In this document: positions 9,253 through 18,884 of the stretch, piece by piece
Layout: each line of letters starts with the position of its first letter
Position numbering within the stretch: position 1 is the stretch's first letter
DNA from: Psychrobacter sp. UBA3962
Lineage (GTDB): Bacteria; Pseudomonadota; Gammaproteobacteria; Pseudomonadales; Moraxellaceae
Direction of reading: 5' to 3'
DNA length: 64,000 nucleotides
NCBI RefSeq assembly: GCF_002385225.1
Contig: NZ_DGDC01000041.1
Span: forward strand, 1-64,000
The notes under the pieces: generated by a model
What the model was told of the DNA's origin: nothing
Database searches by the model: none
The model's input: only the letters and a program-made list of their open reading frames with translations
Made by a program: the position numbers and the translations under genes

Positions 9253-10200
9253 CTAAATAGTCCTTAAACGATCATATAATATATATACAGAGCAAAAAGC
9301 CCTAGGATGACGATATAAAGCAAGTACTTTACCATGAATAACATCACGCTCTATAGGTAGCTGTTTTGTATCTATAGAGTGCATTCTTTTTTCGTATTTT
9401 CTAATATAGTGCAGAGCTTTTATTAAATTAAATCTTCTACAAACACTTATGCATAATAGGTAGTAACTTTGAATAGCTACAATGGCATAGTACGGGTTTT
9501 CAGATTCCTCATAAAGATTTAGATAGTTATCACATATGTAGTCTAAACTTTCAATTGTTTGAACGTTATTTTTATGTGTAAATGATTTTGTGATACTTTC
9601 TTCATTATGGCGATACCAATAAAGAGGGGCGTCAATATGATAAGTGCTATTGGCAGCTAAGTAGAGTTTAGGTGTTAGGTCTACGTCTTCATAGCTAATG
9701 CCAATTGTGAATCTAGTGTTATGGAATAAGTTAGCTTTGAATACACGGGCTGGACAGAACCATTTCGAAACACTAAATACGCTATCGTAAGTTACTTTTC
9801 TAGTTCTAAGGATATCACCTTTAGAAGTAATAACATTAAAATCAATAATGTCATAATTTTCTTTTTCTAAGATACTTAATATACTATCGAAATAGTTGTC
9901 GTTAAGTTTATCATCTGAATCCAAGAAGCCAATGTACTCGCCTTTGGCGTATTCTAGACCCGTATTACGTGCACCACTTAAACCTTGATTAGGTTGATCT
10001 ATAAAAATGAACTGACTTTGTACTTTCTGACTGTATGATTTCAATAGATTTTTAGCAATATTTATAGAGTTATCTGGGCTACCATCATTAACGCAGATTA
10101 TCTGAACGTTATCAGGTAGTTGGTATAGAACACTTTGAAGACATTCTTGTATGTAGTTTTCAACTTTATATATTGGAATTATAATAGAGAGCTTATACAT
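9253..10200 (-). CDS. Glycosyltransferase family 2 (GT-A)
   Basis: The product is about 315 aa. The GT-A fold start LSIIIPIYKVENYIQECLQS is followed by ICVNDGSPDNS (nucleotide-binding DGS), GLSGARNTGLEYAKGEYIGF and the metal-binding LDSDDKLND. The C-terminal part is helical and divergent. ATG 10200 is taken over the upstream TTG at 10221 because the catalytic domain begins right after it. The gene is AT-rich compared with the TCA genes in this window, as are the neighbouring capsule genes. It is one of two GT2 enzymes flanking wzy. Confidence 0.84.
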   Translation of the reverse strand: MYKLSIIIPIYKVENYIQECLQSVLYQLPDNVQIICVNDGSPDNSINIAKNLLKSYSQKVQSQFIFIDQPNQGLSGARNTGLEYAKGEYIGFLDSDDKLNDNYFDSILSILEKENYDIIDFNVITSKGDILRTRKVTYDSVFSVSKWFCPARVFKANLFHNTRFTIGISYEDVDLTPKLYLAANSTYHIDAPLYWYRHNEESITKSFTHKNNVQTIESLDYICDNYLNLYEESENPYYAIVAIQSYYLLCISVCRRFNLIKALHYIRKYEKRMHSIDTKQLPIERDVIHGKVLALYRHPRAFCSVYILYDRLRTI

Positions 10201-10291
10201 AACTAGTAATCCGATAGACAATCAGTTTTAAATAAGGAAAGGTGATTTATTATTTCGCTGATATAATAAATGTAATATATACTGCATTGAT

Positions 10292-11470
10292 TTAGAGACC
10301 AAATAATATAAATAAGATGGGTTTATATATTGCCTCTGGAAAGCTCGAACCAATAAAAGTTGGATACTGAATAAAAACAGCTATTAGTGAGATAAGTATT
10401 AGTAGTCCTACATAAGCTATTAAGACAAATCTACTGTTCTTAGATTTTTTATATTCTAAAGAAATGAAAAGAGTGAATATAAATAAGAAGAATGCTGCCA
10501 TTCTTCCATATAATACCCCGTAAGAAGCAAAGAAACCAAGATACAAAGATGTCATAGCAAGAAGAAGATAAAGTGGGTCATTTTTCTTAGACTTTAAGGT
10601 AAGTAAGTATATTTGGGCAATGAAAATAGTTAATCGAGGTAAGATTACGTTAATAATTAAGCCATTTAAAGTTTTTGACTCAATAGAAGCTCCTCCTACT
10701 TCACTACTCTCATCAAAATATGCGCCAGAATAAAAACTAAATCTCATTAGAAAACTGGATATATACTCAATACCTATGCTAATTAATTTGGTAGATAAAG
10801 ACAGTAACATACCGATAGCTATAAGCCATCTTGTGTGCTTAAACCACGGTGACAGTCTGTAAGCAAGGTACACTAATATCGTTGGAGCAATTGAAAAGGG
10901 ATGGATGAAAAATGCTAATATTGACCCTAGAATGAATAGTAGCTTGTTATTATAGAAGAACAGCCTATAAGCTAGATAGAATATAATCACATTAGCTAAT
11001 GGATTTCTTAAACCACTTAATGAACCTGCATAACTAATGCATAGCCAAAACCCTAGGAACACTAAAACTATATATAAAGGTTTAGAGTTTTGAAGAAAGT
11101 TAACCTTAACATCATTATAGACAGAGAAGACTAAATAATATAATAAAAATATAACACTCGCTGGAAAAAACTCTTTAGGCAAATTTAATCGATTTATTAG
11201 CCATGCATAAGTCTCGAATAAATAGTAGCCCATACCTGAGCTTTCTATTACTTTTTTAAGGGGTAAACCACGTAAACTTTCAATTCGAATATAATGTCGT
11301 GCTAAATCATAAGTCTCGGGAGGGATAGCAGTAAATGCTAAAGTAGCAAATGCTAAGGCAATACAAAAAACGCCAATAGTGCTACTATATTTTTTTACAC
11401 TTATATACATAGCAAATGGTAGAGCTAAGACTGGCTGTACTAAAGACAGAATAAGAACTAAGTAGGGCAT
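10292..11470 (-). CDS. wzy: Wzy-type polysaccharide polymerase, EpsG-like family
   Basis: This 392-aa, highly hydrophobic inner-membrane protein has roughly ten or more predicted membrane segments. An early TAIPPETYDLARHYIR stretch resembles the acidic/basic periplasmic segment of EpsG-family polymerases. It is the only integral membrane protein of this type in the locus besides the flippase, which supports the role of block-wise polymerisation of repeat units on the periplasmic side. The gene is very AT-rich and poorly conserved as a class, so the assignment relies on topology and position. Confidence 0.72.
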   Translation of the reverse strand: MPYLVLILSLVQPVLALPFAMYISVKKYSSTIGVFCIALAFATLAFTAIPPETYDLARHYIRIESLRGLPLKKVIESSGMGYYLFETYAWLINRLNLPKEFFPASVIFLLYYLVFSVYNDVKVNFLQNSKPLYIVLVFLGFWLCISYAGSLSGLRNPLANVIIFYLAYRLFFYNNKLLFILGSILAFFIHPFSIAPTILVYLAYRLSPWFKHTRWLIAIGMLLSLSTKLISIGIEYISSFLMRFSFYSGAYFDESSEVGGASIESKTLNGLIINVILPRLTIFIAQIYLLTLKSKKNDPLYLLLAMTSLYLGFFASYGVLYGRMAAFFLFIFTLFISLEYKKSKNSRFVLIAYVGLLILISLIAVFIQYPTFIGSSFPEAIYKPILFILFGL

Positions 11471-11594
11471 TTACAAGTCTCAGTTATACGTATTTTCAAT
11501 TAATTAGCCATATCTATCTATAATAAAATGGTCATTTCAGCTGACAGTATATAAGTATCTACTACATATTCTATTTTTGTTTAATTAAAATACT

Positions 11595-12473
11595 CTAAAG
11601 TGGTTTTCTTGTTAAGGATTTGTACGTCATCAAAATAGCTCTCTTTAATGTATGCTTTTTTGGAGAGTACAGTAAGCTTAAAGCTATAGAGCTTATCTTT
11701 GGGTGAATTTTAGTATAAGGTGCTAGTTGAATAGATAGTATTTCTCTCTTTCTAGGACTCAATTCATATTTATTACATATATGTTTATATGCCTTCAATA
11801 TTGAATCAATTTTACTAGTAGAGATTCTTTCGTGAGGGTGACTCATATCTACTACATAAGTATATGCTTGCGTTGAATATGCTTTTGCATTATAAAATTT
11901 CAGCAGTCTATACCAACACTCCATATCTTGCCAAGCGGCAAGTTCTTTATCGAAGCCTTCTATATTCTGTAAAAACTCAGTCTTAGTAAATATTTGATTA
12001 CCTACACAATTGGCTAACAGTAAATCGGCCTTACTGCATGACGTAACTCTTGTATCAGGTTTAAGCGTATTGTTTTTGCCTTTCACATAAGTATTAGAAT
12101 AAAGAGCTATACAGTCTTTATCAATATTTTTCCAAAAAGATAAGAAATTCGAGATACGATTAGGTAGAAAGTAGTCATCATCATCTAAACCAGTAATAAA
12201 CTCACCATTGGCTGCAAAGATAGCCTTATTGCGACTAATACAGGCACCAGAGTTTTTCTTATTTATAAAGTACTTAAAACAAGAATGCTGTTCAGCGATT
12301 CTAGCTAGATATTCATGAGTACCATCAGTTGAACCATCATCAACTACGATAAGCTCTATATTTTTATAATCTTGACATAGAACGGATTGTACAGCACGCT
12401 GTAAGAGCTCAACCCTATTATAGGTTGGCATATAGACAGTCACTAATGGATGAGAGTTATCAAGTTTCGTCAT
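11595..12473 (-). CDS. Glycosyltransferase family 2 (GT-A)
   Basis: This 292-aa GT2 enzyme has LVTVYMPTYNRVELLQRAV, IELIVVDDGSTDGTHEYL, NSGACISRNKAIFAANGEF and the metal-binding motif GLDDDDYF (D-x-D type), followed by an aromatic KFYNAKAYSTQAY region. It lies between ugd and wzy on the minus strand and presumably adds one sugar of the capsule repeat from a nucleotide donor. Specificity is unknown. Confidence 0.85.
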   Translation of the reverse strand: MTKLDNSHPLVTVYMPTYNRVELLQRAVQSVLCQDYKNIELIVVDDGSTDGTHEYLARIAEQHSCFKYFINKKNSGACISRNKAIFAANGEFITGLDDDDYFLPNRISNFLSFWKNIDKDCIALYSNTYVKGKNNTLKPDTRVTSCSKADLLLANCVGNQIFTKTEFLQNIEGFDKELAAWQDMECWYRLLKFYNAKAYSTQAYTYVVDMSHPHERISTSKIDSILKAYKHICNKYELSPRKREILSIQLAPYTKIHPKISSIALSLLYSPKKHTLKRAILMTYKSLTRKPL

Positions 12474-12513
12474 TATTAGCTCTCTTTATAAATAGGCCTC
12501 TACAGTTTCGCAA

Positions 12514-13683
12514 TTAGCTATCCCCGCCAAATAAGTCTCTAGTAAAAACTTTATTTCGCACATCTAATATTTCACCTACCAAGCGATTAGCAACAATTAT
12601 ATCGCTTTTGTCTTTAAACTCTTTCAGGTCGTTAATGACAGGCGAGTTATAGAAATAAGTCTCTTCTAAGACTGGCTCGTATACAATTACATCAATACCT
12701 CTAGCTTTTAAGCGTTTCATAATACCTTGAACTGCAGAAGCACGAAAGTTATCTGAGCCTGCCTTCATAACTAACCGATATATACCAACAACCTTTGGGT
12801 TTTCTGCGATGATAGAGTCAGCAATAAAGTCTTTACGAGTTCTATTAGCGTCAACGATTGCTTTAATTAAATTACTGGGTACATTATCGTAGTTAGCTAA
12901 TAACTGCTTAGTATCCTTGGGTAGGCAGTAGCCTCCATAACCAAAAGAAGGGTTATTGTAGTGGCTTCCGATGCGCGGATCTAGACCAACACCTTCAATA
13001 ATCTGTCTAGTATCAAGTCCATAAGTCTGAGCATATGTATCTAGTTCATTAAAATAGGCTACACGCATTGCAAGGTAAGTATTAGAAAATAGCTTGATAG
13101 CTTCAGCCTCTGTTGACCCAGTGAATAAAATAGGAACTTCCTTTTTCATTGCACCTTCTAATAGTAAGTTTGCAAAAGTTTTTGCAAGTTCACTTTGTTC
13201 ACCCACAATAATACGTGAAGGGTAGAGGTTGTCATATAATGCTTTGCCTTCTCTCAGAAATTCGGGAGAGAATATGATATTACTAGTGCCAAGTTTTTGC
13301 TTAAGGTGTTCAGTATATCCTACGGGTACAGTAGACTTTATAATCATTACTGCATTAGGATTAATAGACAAAACGGTTTTGACTACTGACTCGACACTAT
13401 CAGTATTGAAATAATTGGTTTTAGGGTCGTAATCAGTAGGTGTAGCGATGATTACGAAATCAGCTTCACTATAAGCACTTGTAGCGTCTAAAGTAGCCTT
13501 GAAGTTTAGTTGGTGATTAGACAAGAATTCGCTTATCCCCTCATCTTGAATAGGAGATTGTCTAAGGTTTAGTAACTTAACCTTATCTTCAATTATGTCC
13601 ACAGCTACTACTTCATTATGCTGTGCTAACAGCATGGCATTTGATAAGCCAACATAACCTGTACCTGCTACTGCTATTTTCAT
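12514..13683 (-). CDS. ugd: UDP-glucose 6-dehydrogenase (capsule-locus copy)
   Basis: The product has 389 aa. The Rossmann motif is AGTGYVGLSNAMLLA, the substrate loop is FSPEFLREGKALYDNLYPSR, the lysine helix is EAIKLFSNTYLAMR, and the catalytic cysteine is about C253 in GYGGYCLPKD. The C-terminal domain carries VYEPVLEETYF. It oxidises UDP-Glc to UDP-GlcA, so glucuronate (or a derivative) is a likely capsule sugar. A second intact ugd lies at 59708-60997 and a degenerate paralogue at 55429-56766. This copy is shorter at the N-terminus than the distal one. Confidence 0.9.
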   Translation of the reverse strand: MKIAVAGTGYVGLSNAMLLAQHNEVVAVDIIEDKVKLLNLRQSPIQDEGISEFLSNHQLNFKATLDATSAYSEADFVIIATPTDYDPKTNYFNTDSVESVVKTVLSINPNAVMIIKSTVPVGYTEHLKQKLGTSNIIFSPEFLREGKALYDNLYPSRIIVGEQSELAKTFANLLLEGAMKKEVPILFTGSTEAEAIKLFSNTYLAMRVAYFNELDTYAQTYGLDTRQIIEGVGLDPRIGSHYNNPSFGYGGYCLPKDTKQLLANYDNVPSNLIKAIVDANRTRKDFIADSIIAENPKVVGIYRLVMKAGSDNFRASAVQGIMKRLKARGIDVIVYEPVLEETYFYNSPVINDLKEFKDKSDIIVANRLVGEILDVRNKVFTRDLFGGDS

Positions 13684-13728
13684 AATTACTTTAAGGTCCT
13701 AAAAAATTATCAATATTTAAAAACTAAT

Positions 13729-15159
13729 TTACAGATTTGATATAGCCCTATTTTTCAATTTTTTATTAGTCCATTCTTTAGTTTCGCTAATTTCGTCTTT
13801 GAAAAAAAGTATTACACTTAATAATATTAGGACCCAGAAAGTTATAGACTCTAAAGTATAGATTTTACCATAAAGAGTACTAAAGACTGCTCCTGCTACT
13901 AAAGTAGCAGAGTATAGATATAAAGTTAATCTAGGCATTGGCTTCCATAAATATATCGAAAACTCTGTTCTTAATATAAAGAAAATCCAAAATGCAACAC
14001 ACGTGCTTACTGCTGCTCCAGCTGCTCCATAAATAGGAATTAACCACCAATTACCTAGAAGGTTAACTACAAAAGCTATAACAGATGCTAGCATTGCAAA
14101 ACTAGAGCGTCGAGTAATACCAATACCAATGACTGTTGTCTCTGATAAGGTATACAGTAAAGGATACCCTAAACATGATATGACAATCCAACGAACTTCG
14201 TTATATTGTTTTGGTAATATCCATGTTACTATCCAAGAAAAAAGGCCGGCTAAACAAAATAATATTATAACGATTAGTAATACATAACGATTTACTTTAT
14301 AAATATTCTCTAACTTTTCATTGGCAGCTGCCCATTTATATACAGTGGGAGCCCATATTGTCGAAAAAACACTTTGGAATATAGTAGCAGCGGTAGCGAA
14401 GCTAATAGATACGGAATATAACCCAAGTTGCTCAAAATTAGCCAGTTGTTTAAGTAATACTCTGTCAGTTGCTGTCAATCCCCAAAATGCTAGTCCACCA
14501 AAAATAAGTGGCAACCCAAATTTAAGCAGACGCCTTAAATAACTATAATCAATACTTTGCTTTAAGCCTTCTAGCCATTCTTTACGTGTATTCCAAGCAT
14601 ATATACCAAAGACTAATGCAGTAGATACTAAATGTGCTAACACCAAATTAGTTATAGTCTTTTCTGCAGAGAAAACTACATAGCTACCAATAATTAAGAT
14701 TAATAGTAGTTTGGGTAATAGTTGACTCATTGAATAAGCCAAGCCTTGTTCGTTCATTCGTAGTATCAGCGATAGAAATCGAGTTATATAATTAGATAGA
14801 ATGAGCAAAGCTACCATTATACTTAATAAGAGGCTATCTATCTCAAAAAGCCACTGGGATATAACATTGCCAAAACTAAATAATACTCCCAAGCTAAGAA
14901 GTAATAGTGTTAACCCAGGAAGTATTGTAGTCTTGAGAAGAGCTGGCGTATTTTTCGACTCATGAAACTCACGAACATAGGCTTGGTCTAGACCAAGCGT
15001 ATATAGAAGTACACTAAAACTTATAGCGACGCCCAACATTGACATGCGGCCAACATCTTCCTGAGAGAAGAACCAAGTTACAAGCGGCAGGGTAATAAAA
15101 CCTAGTGCAGCACCTCCAATAGGCCCAAGTGCAAAAGATAATATTTTTCTAGGAGTCAT
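13729..15159 (-). CDS. wzx: Wzx oligosaccharide flippase (MOP/PST family)
   Basis: The 476-aa polytopic membrane protein has about 12-14 hydrophobic helices. It opens with RKILSFALGPIGGAALGFITLP and has the polysaccharide-synthase pattern GLPLIFGGLAFWGLTATDRVLL, where an Arg/Asp pair sits in an otherwise hydrophobic helix. It is the MATE-like Wzx that moves undecaprenyl-PP-linked repeat units across the inner membrane to Wzy. It lies between the GT56 gene and ugd, in the same transcription direction. Confidence 0.88.
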   Translation of the reverse strand: MTPRKILSFALGPIGGAALGFITLPLVTWFFSQEDVGRMSMLGVAISFSVLLYTLGLDQAYVREFHESKNTPALLKTTILPGLTLLLLSLGVLFSFGNVISQWLFEIDSLLLSIMVALLILSNYITRFLSLILRMNEQGLAYSMSQLLPKLLLILIIGSYVVFSAEKTITNLVLAHLVSTALVFGIYAWNTRKEWLEGLKQSIDYSYLRRLLKFGLPLIFGGLAFWGLTATDRVLLKQLANFEQLGLYSVSISFATAATIFQSVFSTIWAPTVYKWAAANEKLENIYKVNRYVLLIVIILFCLAGLFSWIVTWILPKQYNEVRWIVISCLGYPLLYTLSETTVIGIGITRRSSFAMLASVIAFVVNLLGNWWLIPIYGAAGAAVSTCVAFWIFFILRTEFSIYLWKPMPRLTLYLYSATLVAGAVFSTLYGKIYTLESITFWVLILLSVILFFKDEISETKEWTNKKLKNRAISNL

Positions 15160-15172
15160 ATATTTTAAACTT

Positions 15173-16288
15173 TTAGTTTAGAGTAGCATTAATTAGGTTA
15201 TAGGTTTTATCCAAACTTACTTTACGACCCCAATAATTCTGTAGTATTTGACGGTTTCTATCAATTTGAGATTGAGTCAGTTTAGAGCTCATTTCAAATT
15301 CTAAACTTTCTATATCATAAACAAAAGCATCTAAATTAATAAAGAACTGATAAACAGGATTTTCCTTATTTAAGAATACTTTGGCCCCTAAATACAGAGC
15401 AATTACAATGTTCCCTAAGGCTTGTTGTCTCAGATGATTCATAACCACAATAGAACATGATTGAAGGGTCTTAATATAATCGTCAATAGGCATGAAGTCG
15501 ACTAAAGGAGTAAAAGCTGAACCAAGAGCTATCTCACCTTGTTCAATAATATAGTTTTTATATGATAAATTACCGTAACTTAAAGGGGTAATTACTTTTC
15601 TAGATCCCAAGTTTAAAGTCTTTAACAATTCAAATGCATCTAAATGATTATTTGTAAGAGAAGCTGAGTTACCTAACAATATATTTTCACCATTAATACT
15701 TTTTCCATCAAATCCTCTTATTAAATCATCTTCCAGTGTGCCATAGTTCCAAGAAACATACCTAGGAGTAAAGTTTTTAATATTCTGCTTAACCAATAAG
15801 TAATCCTCATATAAGACAGGAGAGAAAATATCTATTTTATTGATTAACTTTAATTTATTAATTTTAGGTAGTACTAATGCTTTTATAATAGATTTTAATT
15901 TTATAGGATGCTTATCCAACATAGAGGCTTGATAATTTAGTGTTTTTTCTTTTAAAAAAGTGCCTTTTATTAAGTCGTAATAGTCATATCCCCAGCCTAG
16001 CCAGATAGTTTTAATGGATTTAGGCAATGCATTTAAAACTCGAAGATTATTTTCATTCAGAGTATGAAAAATTACAATATCAGCTTTTATTGACTGTCTT
16101 AATAAGTAGCTAGAATACAAATAATACGACGGTAAAGTTTTTGGTCTGAAAAGTTTTATATAATTCAACTTTTTTGAATTTGTAAAAAGAATAAACTCGT
16201 TTTGGTTAGGATAAGCTTTTTCAAAAGCAGTGTATGCCGCATCTAGAAATTTATCATCATAAATAATGTGAGTTATTTTTAAGCTCAT
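15173..16288 (-). CDS. WecF-like glycosyltransferase (GT56, 4-acetamido-4,6-dideoxyhexose transferase)
   Basis: The 371-aa protein resembles the TDP-Fuc4NAc:lipid II transferase family (GT56, WecF of enterobacterial common antigen). Visible features are ITHIIYDDKFLDAAY at the N-terminus, IWLGWGYDYYDL in the middle, LLGNSASLTNNHLDAFELL and the SIVVMNHLRQQALGN donor-side block. WecF enzymes use dTDP-4-acetamido-4,6-dideoxygalactose. The genes just upstream (rmlA, rmlB, vioA-like, vioB-like) make a dTDP-4-acetamido-4,6-dideoxyhexose, so this is the expected transferase for it. Whether the sugar is gluco (Qui4NAc) or galacto (Fuc4NAc) is not settled. Confidence 0.72.
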   Translation of the reverse strand: MSLKITHIIYDDKFLDAAYTAFEKAYPNQNEFILFTNSKKLNYIKLFRPKTLPSYYLYSSYLLRQSIKADIVIFHTLNENNLRVLNALPKSIKTIWLGWGYDYYDLIKGTFLKEKTLNYQASMLDKHPIKLKSIIKALVLPKINKLKLINKIDIFSPVLYEDYLLVKQNIKNFTPRYVSWNYGTLEDDLIRGFDGKSINGENILLGNSASLTNNHLDAFELLKTLNLGSRKVITPLSYGNLSYKNYIIEQGEIALGSAFTPLVDFMPIDDYIKTLQSCSIVVMNHLRQQALGNIVIALYLGAKVFLNKENPVYQFFINLDAFVYDIESLEFEMSSKLTQSQIDRNRQILQNYWGRKVSLDKTYNLINATLN

Positions 16289-16358
16289 ATAGGGATCTAA
16301 TAATTATATAAAATGGGATTGTTCACTTTATAGGTTTATGAATAAGAAGTTGTATACT

Positions 16359-16928
16359 TTAATTATTGATTATCATCAATAATTCTTTTTCCATATTTAG
16401 GAGTTGGCGTTTACGTTCCTTTATTCTTTTAGCAGGAACACCTAAATATATACCAAAAGCTTTACAGGATTTGTTCACCAGGCTAAGTGCGCCAACCGCT
16501 ACACCTTCTTCCAAAATTACGTTAGGTAGTATCACAGACCCTGAGCCAATAATGACATGTTTACCTATGGTTACAGGGCCATGACTAACATTAGTAAACT
16601 CTGTAGGTACGGTGGGATTAGTTAGAAACTTGCCACTGTAGTCATCATTACTAGAGTAAACGGAGACCCTAGAAGACAGCCCACAAAAGTCTTTTAATAT
16701 AATTTTACCTGAGCCTATTAAACTAACTCCAATAGCTATATGAACGTAGCTTCCAATGTCAATACCACCTTCGCCTGCTGATAAAACGCAGAAATCATCA
16801 ACTCTTACGTTACTACCAATACTAATATTTTTACAGTTATAATAGGAAGCTTTATCAGACAATAGGACATTACTACCTATACTCTTGAATCCCATTTCCT
16901 GTATTTGTTCTTCTGTAAGATAAGCCAT
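16359..16928 (-). CDS. Hexapeptide-repeat sugar acetyltransferase, VioB-like
   Basis: The 189-aa left-handed beta-helix acyltransferase has hexapeptide turns such as IGSNVLLSD, IGSNVRVDD and IGSYVHIAIG. The conserved VYSSNDDYSGKFLTNP loop, the likely catalytic His in VSHGPVTIGKHV, GSGSVILPNV and the GVPAKRIK end are also present. It lies 2 nt downstream of the aminotransferase gene, the arrangement expected for N-acetylation of dTDP-4-amino-4,6-dideoxyhexose (VioB or FdtC type). O-acetylation of the finished glycan is an alternative. Confidence 0.75.
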   Translation of the reverse strand: MAYLTEEQIQEMGFKSIGSNVLLSDKASYYNCKNISIGSNVRVDDFCVLSAGEGGIDIGSYVHIAIGVSLIGSGKIILKDFCGLSSRVSVYSSNDDYSGKFLTNPTVPTEFTNVSHGPVTIGKHVIIGSGSVILPNVILEEGVAVGALSLVNKSCKAFGIYLGVPAKRIKERKRQLLNMEKELLMIINN

Positions 16929-16930
16929 AT

Positions 16931-18004
16931 CTACATATCCTTAATTATATTTATTACCTTTTGGACTTCTATTTCACTTAAGTTAGGATAAATGGGTAGA
17001 CATAAAATTCGGCTACATAGCTCTCTTGACTTTTTACAAACTTGCCCTTTGTCTAAATAAGGCAATGTGTCTAAGCTTGGATAGAAGTAGCGTCTTGGCA
17101 AAATATCATTATCTTTAAGAGCTTTTTCCGCTTTTAATAATGATTGCTCTGATGGAAAAACGACAGGAGCATACGCATAGTTATTTTGACTATCCCTATT
17201 CCACTGTTGTAAACGTAGCTGCGTATTTGAGAAGGCTTTCTCATAGGTATTCCATACTTTTTGTCTACCAGACTTAATAGACTCTATTTCATCTAATACA
17301 CATAATCCCATGGCAGCCTCAAACTCATTCATTTTGGCATTTGTACCAATTAAGTTTATGCTCGTGGGACTGGCAATACCAAAATTCATGAGCAATCTAA
17401 CTTTTTCTGCAATATCATCATCATTAGTGATAATAGCTCCACCTTCAATAGTGTGAAAGAGCTTGGTAACATGAAAGCTGAGTGTGCTGATATCTCCATA
17501 GTTTAAGACGCTTTCTCCTTTATACTTAGTTCCAAAGGCATGAGCAGCATCATAGATTACTTTGAGATTATACTTACTTGCGATATCTGCAATACTATCG
17601 ACATCACATGGGTTACCAAAAACATGTACAGGGACTATTGCACTTGTGCGATTCGATATTTGCTTTTCAATTTTATTTGGATCTACATTAAAACTTTCAG
17701 CATTAATATCAGTAAAAACTGGCTCTAATCCCTCCCATGAAAGAGTGCTAGTTGTTGCTACAAAACTAAAAGGAGTCGTTATTACCTCACCAGTTAGATC
17801 TAGTGCTTTATAAGAAAGCTGTAAGGCCAATGAGCCATTTGCTACTAAAATAATATGTTTAACATCTAAATACTCTTTAAGACGTTTTTCTAGTTCTTGA
17901 ACAAGCACGCCATTATTTGTTAGCCAAGCACTCTCATAGATACTATCAATGTAAGCTTTGTATTTATCAATATTAGGCAGGTATGACTTAGTAACAGGTA
18001 TCAT
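16931..18004 (-). CDS. DegT/DnrJ family dTDP-sugar 4-aminotransferase, VioA-like
   Basis: This 357-aa PLP enzyme starts MIPVTKSYLPNIDKY and SAWLTNNGVLV, a start style I associate with VioA-type transaminases rather than WecE. Also seen: ANGSLALQLSYKAL, TTPFSFVATTST, YDAAHAFGTKYKG and the Schiff-base lysine K181 in SFHVTKLFHTIEGGA. It would convert dTDP-4-keto-6-deoxyglucose from RmlB to dTDP-4-amino-4,6-dideoxyglucose (Qui4N). 3-amination (FdtB-like) is the alternative. rmlA/rmlB upstream and an acetyltransferase downstream support the pathway. Confidence 0.75.
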   Translation of the reverse strand: MIPVTKSYLPNIDKYKAYIDSIYESAWLTNNGVLVQELEKRLKEYLDVKHIILVANGSLALQLSYKALDLTGEVITTPFSFVATTSTLSWEGLEPVFTDINAESFNVDPNKIEKQISNRTSAIVPVHVFGNPCDVDSIADIASKYNLKVIYDAAHAFGTKYKGESVLNYGDISTLSFHVTKLFHTIEGGAIITNDDDIAEKVRLLMNFGIASPTSINLIGTNAKMNEFEAAMGLCVLDEIESIKSGRQKVWNTYEKAFSNTQLRLQQWNRDSQNNYAYAPVVFPSEQSLLKAEKALKDNDILPRRYFYPSLDTLPYLDKGQVCKKSRELCSRILCLPIYPNLSEIEVQKVINIIKDM

Positions 18005-18014
18005 ATATGACTCA

Positions 18015-18884
18015 CTATTTAATTAAATCTAAAAGGTATTGACCGTAGCTATTTTTACTAAGCTCATTACCAGTTTTTAGTACTTGCTCTGTACTTAGCC
18101 AACCGTTGTTATAAGCTATCTCTTCTAAACAGGCGATTTTAAAACCTTGACGCTTCTCGACAGTCTCAACGAACATACCTGCTTCCAGTAAGCTTTCATG
18201 TGTACCAGTATCTAACCAAGCAAACCCACGACCCAATAATTCAACATTTAAGTCTCCACGCTCCATATACATCTGATTGACTGTAGTAATCTCAAGTTCA
18301 CCACGGTCTGAGGGCTTAACTTGCTTTGCAATTTTGATTACATCATTATCATAGAAATATAAGCCAGTTACAGCATAGTTAGACTTTGGTTTGACAGGCT
18401 TTTCTTCTATAGAAATAGCACGTTTATTTTCATCAAACTCAACCACACCAAATCGCTCAGGGTCTTTTACTTGATAACCAAATACTGTCGCACCAGAAGT
18501 CTGACTGGCTGCTTTACGCAATAGAGGAGAGAAGCCTGGACCATAGAAGATATTATCACCCAGCACAAGACATACATTACTATCGCCAATAAATTCTTCA
18601 CCGATAATAAAAGCTTGAGCCAGTCCATCAGGACTCGGTTGTACCGCATAGCTAATATCAATACCGAATTGACTGCCGTCGCCTAATAAACGTTTGAAAC
18701 CGTCAATATCTTCTGGTGTACTAATAATTAATACTTCTCGAATACCTGCTAACATTAATACTGATAAAGGGTAGTAAACCATAGGTTTGTCATAAATAGG
18801 CAGTAACTGCTTTGAGACACCCTTTGTAATTGGGTACAGTCGAGTACCTGAACCACCCGCAAGAATAATTCCTTTTGTATTCAT
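18015..18884 (-). CDS. rmlA: Glucose-1-phosphate thymidylyltransferase
   Basis: This 289-aa RmlA/RffH-type nucleotidyltransferase has the signature GGSGTRLYPITKGVSKQLLP, then VLGDNIFYG with the catalytic Asp, EKPVKPKSNYAVTGLYFYD and GFAWLDTGTH. It makes dTDP-glucose from dTTP and Glc-1-P. Its start codon overlaps the last base of the rmlB stop codon, implying translational coupling. Glc-1-P would come from Pgm at 56891-58369. Confidence 0.95.
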   Translation of the reverse strand: MNTKGIILAGGSGTRLYPITKGVSKQLLPIYDKPMVYYPLSVLMLAGIREVLIISTPEDIDGFKRLLGDGSQFGIDISYAVQPSPDGLAQAFIIGEEFIGDSNVCLVLGDNIFYGPGFSPLLRKAASQTSGATVFGYQVKDPERFGVVEFDENKRAISIEEKPVKPKSNYAVTGLYFYDNDVIKIAKQVKPSDRGELEITTVNQMYMERGDLNVELLGRGFAWLDTGTHESLLEAGMFVETVEKRQGFKIACLEEIAYNNGWLSTEQVLKTGNELSKNSYGQYLLDLIK